From an uncultured Christensenella sp. (GTDB lineage: Bacteria > Bacillota > Clostridia > Christensenellales > Borkfalkiaceae), in assembly GCA_910576655.1 (NCBI GenBank), contig CAJTJC010000011.1, forward strand, positions 10,432 through 74,431: a stretch of 64,000 bases of DNA, in the 5' to 3' direction. The notes below the pieces were generated by a model, which saw nothing but the letters and a program-made list of their open reading frames with translations, was not told the origin of the DNA and ran no database searches. The translations under genes were made by a program, and so were the position numbers. Below, in pieces: positions 50,318 to 59,251 of this stretch; position 1 is the first letter of the stretch; the number at the start of each line of letters is the position of its first letter.

Positions 50318-51829
50318 ATGGATATGCGGTCTACTAACAACAGGAATTACGGAATATTGATGCCGATTTCGGCTCTGCCCTCTGCCGAGGGTATAGGCAC
50401 GCTGGGAAAAAACGCTTACGCTTTTGCGGACTATCTTAAAAAATGCAAGGCGAGCGTATGGCAGGTGTTGCCGCTTAATCCCACAAATTACGGCGACAGC
50501 CCGTATCAGTCGTGCTCTTCCAACGCGCTGAACTATTATTTTATTGATTTGGCTTTTCTCGTAAAGGAAGGGCTGTTGACGGCTGCGGAGGTAAAAAGGG
50601 CAGACCTTAAAACCGTAGACCGACGCGTGGACTACGGAAAGCAGTTCATAGGCAAAATCGCGCTTTTGAAAAAGGCTTTCAGCCGTTTCGACGGCGGCAA
50701 GGATTTCGATAAATTCGTAAAGAAAGGCGAATTTGCGGATTTTGCCGTATTTATGGCTTTAAAATGTAAATTCGGACACCGTGCCTGGACCGAATGGGAC
50801 GAGGAATACAGGGTTTACGACGAAAGTAAAATCAAGTCGTTTATAAGAAAGAATGCCGACGAGGTGCGCTTCTGGCATTTCACCCAGTACAAGTTTTTGC
50901 AGCAGTGGAACGCGCTTAAAGGCTACGCTAACGAAAAGGGAATTTCGATAATGGGCGATATACCGCTCTATATTGCTTACGACAGCGTTGAGGTGTGGAA
51001 GTACGGCGATAGGCTGTTCCGCATGGACGGCGCAAGAAAGCCTTACGGCGTGGCGGGCTGCCCGCCGGACGCGTTTACGGAGGACGGTCAGCTTTGGGGC
51101 AATCCCGTTTACGACTGGGAAAGGATGCGGCTTGACGGCTACGACTGGTGGAATAAGCGTATTGCGGACTGCTTCGCGCTTTTCGATATTTTAAGAATAG
51201 ACCACTTCCGCGGCTTCGACAGATATTACGAGGTTTCGCCCGACGCGCCCACCGCCCGTCAGGGCAAGTGGATGGACGGACCCAAGGAAGAGCTGTTCGC
51301 CGACAAGCTCGGCCTGAATATAGTGGCAGAGGATTTGGGGCTTATCGACGACGGTGTTCGGCGGCTTATGAAAAACGTGGGCTATCCCGGTATGAAGGTT
51401 CTCGTGTTCGCTTTCGACGGCTGGCCGTACAACGAACACAAGCCCTCGAATTACGACGAAAATTACGTTTGTTATACGGGCACGCACGACAATATTCCGC
51501 TAAGGCAGTACATAGACGATTTGGATGCCGGCGCGCTCGAAGTCTATAAAAGAGATTTGTGCGAAGAGTGCCGTAAAGCGGGAATAGAGGCGGATTTGAC
51601 CTCTTCTGAAACGATGTGCAAAAGCGTAGTGCGGCTGGCGTTCGCTTCGAAAGCGAAGACGGTTATAATTCCGCTTTGCGACCTTCTCGCGCTCGGAGGC
51701 GAGGCGAGAATGAATTTCCCGTCCACGGTATCGGACAAAAATTGGAGCTGGCGGTTTTTAAAGAGCGAGTTTTCTAAGGAATGTATGGATTTTTTAAAGG
51801 AAAACGCTGCGAAAACCGACCGCGTATAA
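50318..51829 (+). CDS. malQ: 4-alpha-glucanotransferase (amylomaltase, GH77)
   Basis: This is a 503-residue cytoplasmic enzyme that transfers glucan chains between maltodextrins and frees glucose. The family pattern YGILMPISALPSAEGIGTLG begins the barrel. Catalytic segments include DILRIDHFRGF (nucleophile Asp), NIVAEDLGLI (acid/base Glu) and CYTGTHDN (third Asp). ATG 50318 with GGGG upstream is preferred over a GTG-type start at 50303. It is the first gene of the amylomaltase-importer group. Confidence 0.94.
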   Translation: MDMRSTNNRNYGILMPISALPSAEGIGTLGKNAYAFADYLKKCKASVWQVLPLNPTNYGDSPYQSCSSNALNYYFIDLAFLVKEGLLTAAEVKRADLKTVDRRVDYGKQFIGKIALLKKAFSRFDGGKDFDKFVKKGEFADFAVFMALKCKFGHRAWTEWDEEYRVYDESKIKSFIRKNADEVRFWHFTQYKFLQQWNALKGYANEKGISIMGDIPLYIAYDSVEVWKYGDRLFRMDGARKPYGVAGCPPDAFTEDGQLWGNPVYDWERMRLDGYDWWNKRIADCFALFDILRIDHFRGFDRYYEVSPDAPTARQGKWMDGPKEELFADKLGLNIVAEDLGLIDDGVRRLMKNVGYPGMKVLVFAFDGWPYNEHKPSNYDENYVCYTGTHDNIPLRQYIDDLDAGALEVYKRDLCEECRKAGIEADLTSSETMCKSVVRLAFASKAKTVIIPLCDLLALGGEARMNFPSTVSDKNWSWRFLKSEFSKECMDFLKENAAKTDRV

Positions 51830-51850
51830 TTACGAAATTCAGCGTTAAAA

Positions 51851-51897
51851 ATTTGTTTTTGCCAAAAACAAATGCGCAAGCCTTGCGGCTTGCGCAA
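51851..51897. repeat. Tandem hairpins between malQ and the binding-protein gene
   Basis: ATTTGTTTTTG-C-CAAAAACAAAT (51851-51873) runs directly into the hairpin GCGCAAGCC-TTGC-GGCTTGCGC (51875-51896). Both are perfect and neither has a T-run. The layout of an AT-rich palindrome next to a GC-rich hairpin repeats that in the pulA leader. They may trim or stabilise mRNA so that the binding protein is made in excess. Confidence 0.7.
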
Positions 51898-51917
51898 TAA
51901 AACGGTTAATAATAGCG

Positions 51918-51930
51918 CCGTTTGAAACGG
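51918..51930. promoter_or_regulatory. Palindrome before the binding-protein gene
   Basis: CCGTTT-G-AAACGG is a perfect inverted repeat 32 bases ahead of the start codon. It could be an operator, different in sequence from the TTCGAA boxes. No convincing promoter overlaps it. Confidence 0.4.
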
Positions 51931-51962
51931 ATATATTACTTAAAAAATTTTGGAGGAAAAAA

Positions 51963-53240
51963 ATGAAAAAACAACTTTTTGCTTTACTTGCCTGCGGCAC
52001 GATTGCGGCGGGCGCGACGATTGGGCTTACGGGCTGCGGCGCAGGCGATAACTCTATTACCGTCTGGGCTCCGCTGACTCAGCAGACCCTCGTCAAGAAA
52101 CTGGTAAACGACTTCCTTGCCGAAAACGAGGATTTCGGTCTCGAAGTCAAAGTAGACGTATGCGGCGAGGATAACGCTTACGCTCAGGTCAGCGTAGACC
52201 CTCAGGCAAGCGCGGATATTTACGGCTTTGCGAACGACCAGCTTATGAACCTTAAGGGCTGCGGCGGTCTTTCCTTCCTCAGCGACGTAATGGTAGAGAA
52301 AATCAAATCGACGGACGACGCGCTCGCAGTCGAGGCGGGCAGAATAGGCGACAAGTACTACGGTTATCCGTACGCCGCAGACAACGGTTACTTTATGTAT
52401 TACGACAGCAGCGTTATCAACGAGACTCAGGCGCAGAATATCGGCGACGTTATCGCGGCGTGCAAGAAGGCGCGCAAATATTTCATTATGCAGCTTGAAA
52501 CGGACGGCGCGTGGTATTTCGGCTCGTTCTTCTACGGCGCGGGCGGCAAATACGATACCGAATGGGACGGCGACGAGCTTTTAAGCGCAAACTGCAACTT
52601 CGACGAATTCGCGGTTGACGTAAACGGCGTTGCAAGCACTACGTATACTATCGGCGAGATAGGCGCGCAGGCGGGCTACGACGTTACCCACGACAAGAAC
52701 GGCGCTGGCTTCGGCTTCCTGCACGGCAACGATTCCGTAATCGAACAGCAGCTCAGCGCGGGAACCCTCGGCGCGGTTATCACGGGAACGTGGAACGCAG
52801 CTAAAATTCAGAGCTCGCTCGGTGAAAATTACGCCGCGACGGCGTGCCCTCAGTACACGAGCTCGCTTGACGGCAGAACGTACCGTATGGCTCCGTTTAT
52901 CGGATATAAGATGTACGCAGTAAACGGCTATACGAAGCACGTCAGCCAGTCGCACCGCCTTGCGCAGTACCTTGCAAGCGAAACTGCTCAGCAGCAGAGA
53001 TTCGATAGCTTACAGATAGGACCTTCGAACCTCAAGGTTCAGCAGTCCGATGCGGTTAAAGCAAACGTAGCGTTGCAGGCTCTGTTCTCGCAGAAGGATT
53101 ACGCGGTCGTACAGGGACCTCTGCCCGACACGTACTGGTCGGTGCTTAAAACCTTCTCGGGCGATATATGCACGGGGGCTATAAACTCGGAAAACCTTAA
53201 AGCTAAGCTTGCCGAGCTTATTGAAGGACTTGAAGCATAA
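51963..53240 (+). CDS. malE: Maltodextrin ABC importer, substrate-binding lipoprotein
   Basis: The 425-residue protein has a signal peptide and lipobox (IGLTGC). It has the extracellular solute-binding fold of family 1 (SITVWAPLTQQTLVKKLVNDF, YGYPYAADNGYFMYYDSS, GTLGAVITGTWNAA). Position ahead of two permeases and among starch enzymes gives the substrate as maltodextrin. TGGAGG precedes the ATG. The symbol is by function, not by proven orthology. Confidence 0.9.
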   Translation: MKKQLFALLACGTIAAGATIGLTGCGAGDNSITVWAPLTQQTLVKKLVNDFLAENEDFGLEVKVDVCGEDNAYAQVSVDPQASADIYGFANDQLMNLKGCGGLSFLSDVMVEKIKSTDDALAVEAGRIGDKYYGYPYAADNGYFMYYDSSVINETQAQNIGDVIAACKKARKYFIMQLETDGAWYFGSFFYGAGGKYDTEWDGDELLSANCNFDEFAVDVNGVASTTYTIGEIGAQAGYDVTHDKNGAGFGFLHGNDSVIEQQLSAGTLGAVITGTWNAAKIQSSLGENYAATACPQYTSSLDGRTYRMAPFIGYKMYAVNGYTKHVSQSHRLAQYLASETAQQQRFDSLQIGPSNLKVQQSDAVKANVALQALFSQKDYAVVQGPLPDTYWSVLKTFSGDICTGAINSENLKAKLAELIEGLEA

Positions 53241-53315
53241 CGTCCTTATAATCAAAACTGGAAGAGGGGCAAAGTTTATCTTTGCCCCCGATTCCGATAA
53301 ATGGAGGAAAATTCA

Positions 53316-54833
53316 ATGCAACAAGTATCCGAAATGGATTACCTGAGAATGACGGGTCGGCAGAAATTTTTATACCGTTTCGTCACGTTCTTTAAAAACT
53401 TTCCGTTGCTTTTTATAAATTTTTTCAAGGTCAGACTGCCGCAGTGGTTTATAAGACGTGGTCTTAAATTCAAGGAAATAGGACTTACGATAGGCAGGGC
53501 TATGAAATACGGCGACTGGAAAACGCGCACCTCTTTTCTGGTGTTCGGCTTTTCCCAGCTTGCAAGAAAGCAATGGCTGAGAGGTTTGATGCAGCTTGTT
53601 TTCGAGCTGATGTTCATTTTATATATGGCGCTGTTCGGCGGTCAGTACTTAGGGCTTTTGGGAAGCTTGGGCACCGTGGAAACCACGTCGGGCAAGGACG
53701 AATTCGGCTTCGAAATTAAGGTGGTCGGCGACAACAGCCTTTTAATACTTCTGTACGGACTGCTGACTATTCTGTTTATACTCGTTTTCGCTTACGTCTG
53801 GTATAAAAATATCAAGGCGGCGTATGCGTCGCAGGAAATAACCGAAGCGGGGCTGCGCCTTGCAACTGCTAAGCAGGATATGGCGTCGCTGCTCGACGAC
53901 CAGTACCACAAAACCCTTTTGGGAATACCCCTTGCAGGGCTTACGATATTCACGGTTATACCTATAATCTTTATGATTTTCGTCGCGTTTACCAACTACG
54001 ACGCAGCTCATCAGCCCCCCGAAAAGCTTTTCACCTGGATAGGCTGGGACAACTTCGCAAAGGTTTTCGGCGGCGAAATGGCGAAAGCAAGCAAGTTCGG
54101 CTATACGTTTGCCATGCTTTTGATGTGGACGGTAATATGGGCGTTTTTTGCAACCTTCTCGAACTACATTCTCGGAATGATAGTTTCGATTATAATCAAC
54201 AAAAAGGGTATAAAACTTAAAAAGCTTTGGAGAACGGTTCTCGTTATGACTATAGCGGTTCCGCAGTTCGTATCCCTGCTGTTGATGTCGCAGATGCTCG
54301 CCGACCAGGGCGCGATAAACAATCTGTTGGTAAGCTGGGGCTGGATAGATAAGCCTATCAGATTTTTGACCGACGCGAATATTGCGAAGGTAACGATAAT
54401 TATCGTTAATATCTGGATAGGTATTCCGTACACTATGCTTATTACCACGGGTATATTAATGAATATTCCCGAGGATTTGTACGAGTCTGCGAGAATTGAC
54501 GGAGCCGGTCCCGTAAAGGCGTTCTTTAAAATTACGCTGCCGTATATGCTGCACGTTACCGCGCCTTACCTTATAACCCAGTTTATAGGAAACCTTAACA
54601 ACTTTAACGTAATTTTCCTGCTGACGGGCGGTAACCCCACTTCGTCGGATTTTGCGGGCTCCGCGGGTCAGACCGACCTTCTTATAACCTGGCTCTACAA
54701 AATGGTAATGCAGGATAAGGCTTACGGTATGGCTTCGGTAATAAGTATTTTTATGTTCGTAATCACTGCCGTTGTTTCGCTTATAGTCTACAATAAGTCC
54801 GGTTCGGTCAAAAACGAGGAGGAGTTCATGTAA
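53316..54833 (+). CDS. malF: Maltodextrin ABC importer, MalF-type permease
   Basis: This 505-residue permease has an extended N-terminal region before the core six-span domain. The EAA loop for the ATPase is EDLYESARIDGAGPVKAFFKITLP. An in-frame ATG at 53301 lies inside the ribosome site, so ATG 53316 (GGAGGA eight bases upstream) is chosen. It overlaps malG by one base. The extra N-terminal residues (about 1-190) include two or three more spans. Confidence 0.92.
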   Translation: MQQVSEMDYLRMTGRQKFLYRFVTFFKNFPLLFINFFKVRLPQWFIRRGLKFKEIGLTIGRAMKYGDWKTRTSFLVFGFSQLARKQWLRGLMQLVFELMFILYMALFGGQYLGLLGSLGTVETTSGKDEFGFEIKVVGDNSLLILLYGLLTILFILVFAYVWYKNIKAAYASQEITEAGLRLATAKQDMASLLDDQYHKTLLGIPLAGLTIFTVIPIIFMIFVAFTNYDAAHQPPEKLFTWIGWDNFAKVFGGEMAKASKFGYTFAMLLMWTVIWAFFATFSNYILGMIVSIIINKKGIKLKKLWRTVLVMTIAVPQFVSLLLMSQMLADQGAINNLLVSWGWIDKPIRFLTDANIAKVTIIIVNIWIGIPYTMLITTGILMNIPEDLYESARIDGAGPVKAFFKITLPYMLHVTAPYLITQFIGNLNNFNVIFLLTGGNPTSSDFAGSAGQTDLLITWLYKMVMQDKAYGMASVISIFMFVITAVVSLIVYNKSGSVKNEEEFM

Positions 54834-55702
54834 TGGCTAAGAAATTACGCAGTAAAAAAGCTGCCGAGCGCGGCAGCAATATCGCAATATACATAATTTT
54901 AACGCTGATAAGCATAGTCTGGCTGTTTCCCTTTCTGTATCTCGTAATACAGTCGCTTAGGGGCGAGCCCGGTACTGCAACGCCGTATTTCTGGCCCAAG
55001 CAGTGGACGTTCGACAACTATATAAAGCTGTTTACCGATAAATCGATTTTCAACTTTCCCAAGTGGTACGGCACGACGCTTATCATTTCGGTTTTCGTTA
55101 CCGTAATTCAGACGGTTTTCGTACTCGTAACAAGCTACGCCTTGTCAAGGCTGCGCTTTAAAATGAGAAAGCCGCTTATGAATTTAATGCTCGTTTTGGG
55201 AATGTTCCCCGGCTTTATGTCTATGACTGCTGTATATTTCCTTTTGAAGCTTATAGGTCTTACGCAGACGTTCGGGCTTGTCGGACTGGTGTTGGTTTAC
55301 GTCGCAAGCTCGTGTATGGGCTATTACATAAGCAAGGGCTTCTTCGACACCATACCCAAATCGCTTGACGAGGCGGCGAGAATAGACGGCGCAAGCCGGC
55401 ACACGGTATTCATTAAAATTATACTTCCGCTTGCAAAGCCCATTATCATTTACACCGTTTTAACCGCGTTTATGGCGCCGTGGGGCGAGTATATGTTCGC
55501 TTCGCTGATGGCGTTCGGCGACCAGGATTACTATAACGTCGCCGTCGGACTTAAAGCGATGCTCGATAAGGAAGTCGCATATCTGTATTTCACGCGTTTC
55601 TGCGCGGCGTCCGTTCTGATTTCGATACCTATAACGGTGCTGTTCTTCTGGTTACAGAAATATTACGTACAGGGCGTTACAGGCGGTTCGGTAAAGGGGT
55701 AA
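54833..55702 (+). CDS. malG: Maltodextrin ABC importer, MalG-type permease
   Basis: This 289-residue permease has six spans. The EAA loop is PKSLDEAARIDGASRHTVFIKIILPLAKP in part. It starts with the TAATG overlap of the malF stop, and GGAGG lies inside malF. Length is normal for the family. Confidence 0.93.
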   Translation: MAKKLRSKKAAERGSNIAIYIILTLISIVWLFPFLYLVIQSLRGEPGTATPYFWPKQWTFDNYIKLFTDKSIFNFPKWYGTTLIISVFVTVIQTVFVLVTSYALSRLRFKMRKPLMNLMLVLGMFPGFMSMTAVYFLLKLIGLTQTFGLVGLVLVYVASSCMGYYISKGFFDTIPKSLDEAARIDGASRHTVFIKIILPLAKPIIIYTVLTAFMAPWGEYMFASLMAFGDQDYYNVAVGLKAMLDKEVAYLYFTRFCAASVLISIPITVLFFWLQKYYVQGVTGGSVKG

Positions 55703-55708
55703 TAAGAA

Positions 55709-57247
55709 ATGAAAAAGAAGTTAATGAAAATTTCCGCGGTTGCGCTTTGCGCTTTGACCGCAGGAGCTTCGGCGTTTGCTTTCACTGCTTGCGGCAACGG
55801 CGGCGCTAAGTTATTGGACGAAAACATCATAGACGACAATTACGACAATTACTACCAGATTTTCGTACGCTCGTATTGCGATTCCGACGGTAACGGCGTG
55901 GGCGATTTTAACGGCGTAACCGAAAAACTGGACTATATCCGCGATATGGGATATACGGGAATATGGCTTATGCCAATCAATCCGAGCCCGAGCTATCACG
56001 GCTACGACGTAACCGATTATTACGACGTTAATCCCGATTACGGCACTTTGGAGGATTACGACAATCTCGTTAAAAAAGCGCACGAAAAAGGCATAAAGGT
56101 GATTATAGACTTGGTCGTTAACCATTCGTCCGACCAGCACCCGTGGTTTAAGGCGGGCGCGGCGTTCCAGAACGGACAGGGCGGCGATTCCAAGTATGCG
56201 GGATACTACAACTGGTCGGCCATACCTCAAAACAAATATACCCAGATAGGCAACGTCTATTACGAGTCTCAGTTCGATAAAAGCATGCCGGATTTGAACC
56301 TTTCGAATCCTGTTTTGAGAAACGAAGTAGACAATATAATCAAGTTCTGGATTTCGGACAGAAATACGGACGGTTTCCGCCTTGACGGGTGCTATTATTA
56401 CTGTTCCACGGGAACGACCGACAGCGCGGAATTCTGTAAGTTTATCCACGATACGGCAGTCAAATATAACGAGAACGCATACATAGTCGGCGAGTGCTGG
56501 GGCCCCAACAGAAACGTGCTCGAAAGTACGTTTTATCAAAGCGGTATAGACAGCTTCTTCGATTTTGACGTTACCAACGAGGTCGTAAAGGCAGTCAATA
56601 ATTCGTCGGCAAGCAGTATGTGGAATTCGGTCAACAAGACGTATAGCGCAGCAGCGGGCAATATCGCGGCGCCGTTTTTAAGCAATCACGACAACGGCAA
56701 GGGCAGAATAGCCGGAAGAGTGGCCCGCGACGAGGACAAAATCAAGTTCGCCTACGGACTGCTGTCTATGTTTTCCGGCAACACCTTCACCTATTACGGC
56801 GACGAAATAGGAATGACCGCCGTCAGAACGAGCAGCGACCCCGATTTGAGAATAGGTATGCTATGGGACGACGTCGCAAACGTGACTACGCCGCCACCCG
56901 GCGCAAGCGCGAATCCGGAATATCTTTTCGGAAGCGTTAAGGACCAGTCGGAGGACGCAAATTCCATACTCAATTACTATAAGCTCTGTAACAACGCGCG
57001 CAACGCGTTCCCCGCGCTTATGCGCGGCGCTCCGCAGCGAATAGCTTATGACGACAGCGAAGTCGTTATAATGAAAAAGACTTATAATAATACGAGCGTC
57101 ACCGTAGTTATAAACACCGCGGTTACCGATAAGGAAGTCGGCGGAATAGAGGGAACTCTTGCGCAGAGCATCTGTATAAAGGGCAGTATTTCAAGTAAGG
57201 GCTCGTTATTGAAAATGCCCGCTCGCTCGATAGCAATTTTAACATAA
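55709..57247 (+). CDS. Cell-surface alpha-amylase (GH13 lipoprotein)
   Basis: The 512-residue protein has a signal peptide and lipobox ending in TAC. The GH13 barrel begins NYYQIFVRSYCDSDGNGVGDFNG. Conserved regions include VIIDLVVNHSSDQHPWF, DGFRLDGCYYY (nucleophile Asp), YIVGECWG (acid/base Glu) and FLSNHDNG. It probably cuts internal alpha-1,4 bonds near the importer. It follows malG by six bases. Confidence 0.93.
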   Translation: MKKKLMKISAVALCALTAGASAFAFTACGNGGAKLLDENIIDDNYDNYYQIFVRSYCDSDGNGVGDFNGVTEKLDYIRDMGYTGIWLMPINPSPSYHGYDVTDYYDVNPDYGTLEDYDNLVKKAHEKGIKVIIDLVVNHSSDQHPWFKAGAAFQNGQGGDSKYAGYYNWSAIPQNKYTQIGNVYYESQFDKSMPDLNLSNPVLRNEVDNIIKFWISDRNTDGFRLDGCYYYCSTGTTDSAEFCKFIHDTAVKYNENAYIVGECWGPNRNVLESTFYQSGIDSFFDFDVTNEVVKAVNNSSASSMWNSVNKTYSAAAGNIAAPFLSNHDNGKGRIAGRVARDEDKIKFAYGLLSMFSGNTFTYYGDEIGMTAVRTSSDPDLRIGMLWDDVANVTTPPPGASANPEYLFGSVKDQSEDANSILNYYKLCNNARNAFPALMRGAPQRIAYDDSEVVIMKKTYNNTSVTVVINTAVTDKEVGGIEGTLAQSICIKGSISSKGSLLKMPARSIAILT

Positions 57248-57259
57248 AAGAGGTATAGT

Positions 57260-59161
57260 ATGGCAGGATTAAATTTAAAACATATATATAAGGTTTATCC
57301 CAACGGAACGAAAGCCGTAAACGATTTCAATATGGAAATCGCTGACAAGGAATTTATAGTTTTCGTCGGACCGTCGGGCTGCGGCAAATCCACCACTCTC
57401 AGAATGATTGCGGGATTAGAGGACATAAGCGCGGGCGAGCTGACGATAGGCGATACCGTGGTAAACGACGTGGAGCCCAAGGACAGGGATATTGCAATGG
57501 TTTTCCAGAACTATGCGCTGTATCCGCACATGACGGTCTATGAAAATATTGCTTTCGGGTTAAGGCTGAGAAAGTTGTCCAAGGACGAAATACACCGTCG
57601 CGTAACCGAAGCCGCGGAAATACTCGGAATAACCGAATATTTAAGTAAAAAGCCAAAGGAAATGAGCGGCGGTCAGCGTCAGAGAGTCTCGCTCGGCAGG
57701 GCGATAGTCCGCGAGCCCAAGGTAATGCTTTTGGACGAACCGCTGTCCAACCTCGACGCTAAGCTGAGAACGCAGATGCGCGCGGAAATCGCAAAGCTGC
57801 ACGCTAAGCTGAATACTACGTTTATTTACGTCACGCACGACCAGATAGAGGCAATGACTATGGGCACGCGTATAGTCGTAATGAAAAACGGCTTCGTACA
57901 GCAGATAGACACACCGAAAAATCTGTATAACTTCCCCGGTAACAAATTCGTTGCTGGCTTTATCGGAACCCCGCAGATGAACTTCTTCGAGGGTACGTTG
58001 AAAAAGAAGGGCGAAGAGGTTGAAATAAGCTTCGACTATTCCGACGCCAAGGTTACCGTTCCCTATTCGATGATGTATAAGGTGCGTCCGTCGTTTTTGA
58101 ACGGCGATAAGAAGGTGTTTATAGGCCTGCGCGCCGAGAACGTTTCGCTCAGTCCCGACGCTGTAAAAAGCAGCAAGTTCAAAATCAAGGTCAAGGTTTC
58201 GCATAAAGAAGAGCTCGGTAATCAGACGCTCGTTTACGGCGACATCAATATGGACGGCGACGGATATACCGAAAGCTCGACGAGGATTATAATCGAAGCT
58301 GCGGGAGATACCGATTTTAAGGCAGGCGATATTCTCGACGCCGCGCTCGATTTGAATAAGGTTCACCTGTTCGATAAAGAAACCGAAGAGAGCATACTTC
58401 CGAGAATACCCGAGTACAACTTCGTGGACTGCGAGGTTAAGGACGGCGTGCTTGCTTTCCTTGAAAACAGCGTAGCGCTTCCTTCCGCAATTTCCTGCGG
58501 TGACGGGAAGTACGAGCTGCTTATTCCTTCGGACGCAATTTCATTCGGGGGTAATATCGAGGTCAACGTAGTATCCTCCGAGGTCATAAACGGTAAAATT
58601 TTGGTTTCGTTCGAGTTGGGCGGCAGAAGAATGTTTGCCGTTTCGGAAGAAGAAGTCAAGAAGGGCAAAAAGAAAATTTCAGTTGATTTAAAGCGCGTTT
58701 CTCTTATGAAGGACGGTGAAACGGCGGTAGAGTCTATGCCCGACAAGGTTGTAATGAAGGGTAAGCTGATAAAGGAAAAGGTGGCGGAAACTGTTGAAAA
58801 AGACGGTAAAACCAAAAAGACGAAGGTAATAAAGTTTTTCCTCGGCATGGGCGACGCGAGGTTTGACGCGCCCGACGATATGGCTAAAAAGCTTATTTCC
58901 GCAATGGGCGTAAAAAAGGCGTTTAGCGAAGAATTGAGGTACGAATGCGGTCCGTACGATATGAAGCTTGCAGACTCTGGCATTTCCGGCGAAGTCGAGA
59001 GAATCGCCGATTACGGTAAGGAAAAGTTTGCAGTGGTAAAAATCGGCGGCGAAACTGCGTATATTCGCGTGGACGATAAGTGCGAAGGCGCCGTGCATTT
59101 TGTTCCCGATATTGATAAGCTTGCAATTATAACTTCCGAAAAGGATATAAGAATTATTTAA
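57260..59161 (+). CDS. MsmX/UgpC-type sugar importer ATPase with long C-terminal extension
   Basis: The 633-residue protein is far longer than the usual 360-380. Residues 1-235 are a standard ABC domain: Walker A GPSGCGKST, signature MSGGQRQRVSLGRA and Walker B VMLLDEPLSNLD. TOBE/OB domains run to about 375 (FIGTPQMNFFEG, VFIGLRAENVSL). The extra 250 residues hold beta-rich segments that end like another TOBE unit (AVVKIGGETAYIRVD, VHFVPDIDKLAI). It would energise the maltodextrin importer. The extension may add sensing or regulation. Confidence 0.92.
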   Translation: MAGLNLKHIYKVYPNGTKAVNDFNMEIADKEFIVFVGPSGCGKSTTLRMIAGLEDISAGELTIGDTVVNDVEPKDRDIAMVFQNYALYPHMTVYENIAFGLRLRKLSKDEIHRRVTEAAEILGITEYLSKKPKEMSGGQRQRVSLGRAIVREPKVMLLDEPLSNLDAKLRTQMRAEIAKLHAKLNTTFIYVTHDQIEAMTMGTRIVVMKNGFVQQIDTPKNLYNFPGNKFVAGFIGTPQMNFFEGTLKKKGEEVEISFDYSDAKVTVPYSMMYKVRPSFLNGDKKVFIGLRAENVSLSPDAVKSSKFKIKVKVSHKEELGNQTLVYGDINMDGDGYTESSTRIIIEAAGDTDFKAGDILDAALDLNKVHLFDKETEESILPRIPEYNFVDCEVKDGVLAFLENSVALPSAISCGDGKYELLIPSDAISFGGNIEVNVVSSEVINGKILVSFELGGRRMFAVSEEEVKKGKKKISVDLKRVSLMKDGETAVESMPDKVVMKGKLIKEKVAETVEKDGKTKKTKVIKFFLGMGDARFDAPDDMAKKLISAMGVKKAFSEELRYECGPYDMKLADSGISGEVERIADYGKEKFAVVKIGGETAYIRVDDKCEGAVHFVPDIDKLAIITSEKDIRII

Positions 59162-59165
59162 CAGT

Positions 59166-59196
59166 TGCCGCCCGCGCTTTAAAAGCGCGGGCGGCA
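59166..59196. terminator. Terminator of the starch cluster
   Basis: The perfect stem TGCCGCCCGCGCTTT/AAAGCGCGGGCGGCA is followed by TTTATAAATT. Confidence 0.75.
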
Positions 59197-59251
59197 TTTA
59201 TAAATTGCGGAAGGTTTAAATATCTTGTAATAAGTTAAAAATTTTATTGCA

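Noticed and set aside
51921..51936. Catabolite-response (cre) site before malE
   Set aside because: The bases fit the inverted repeat CCGTTT-G-AAACGG better; the cre pattern fails at the second half.
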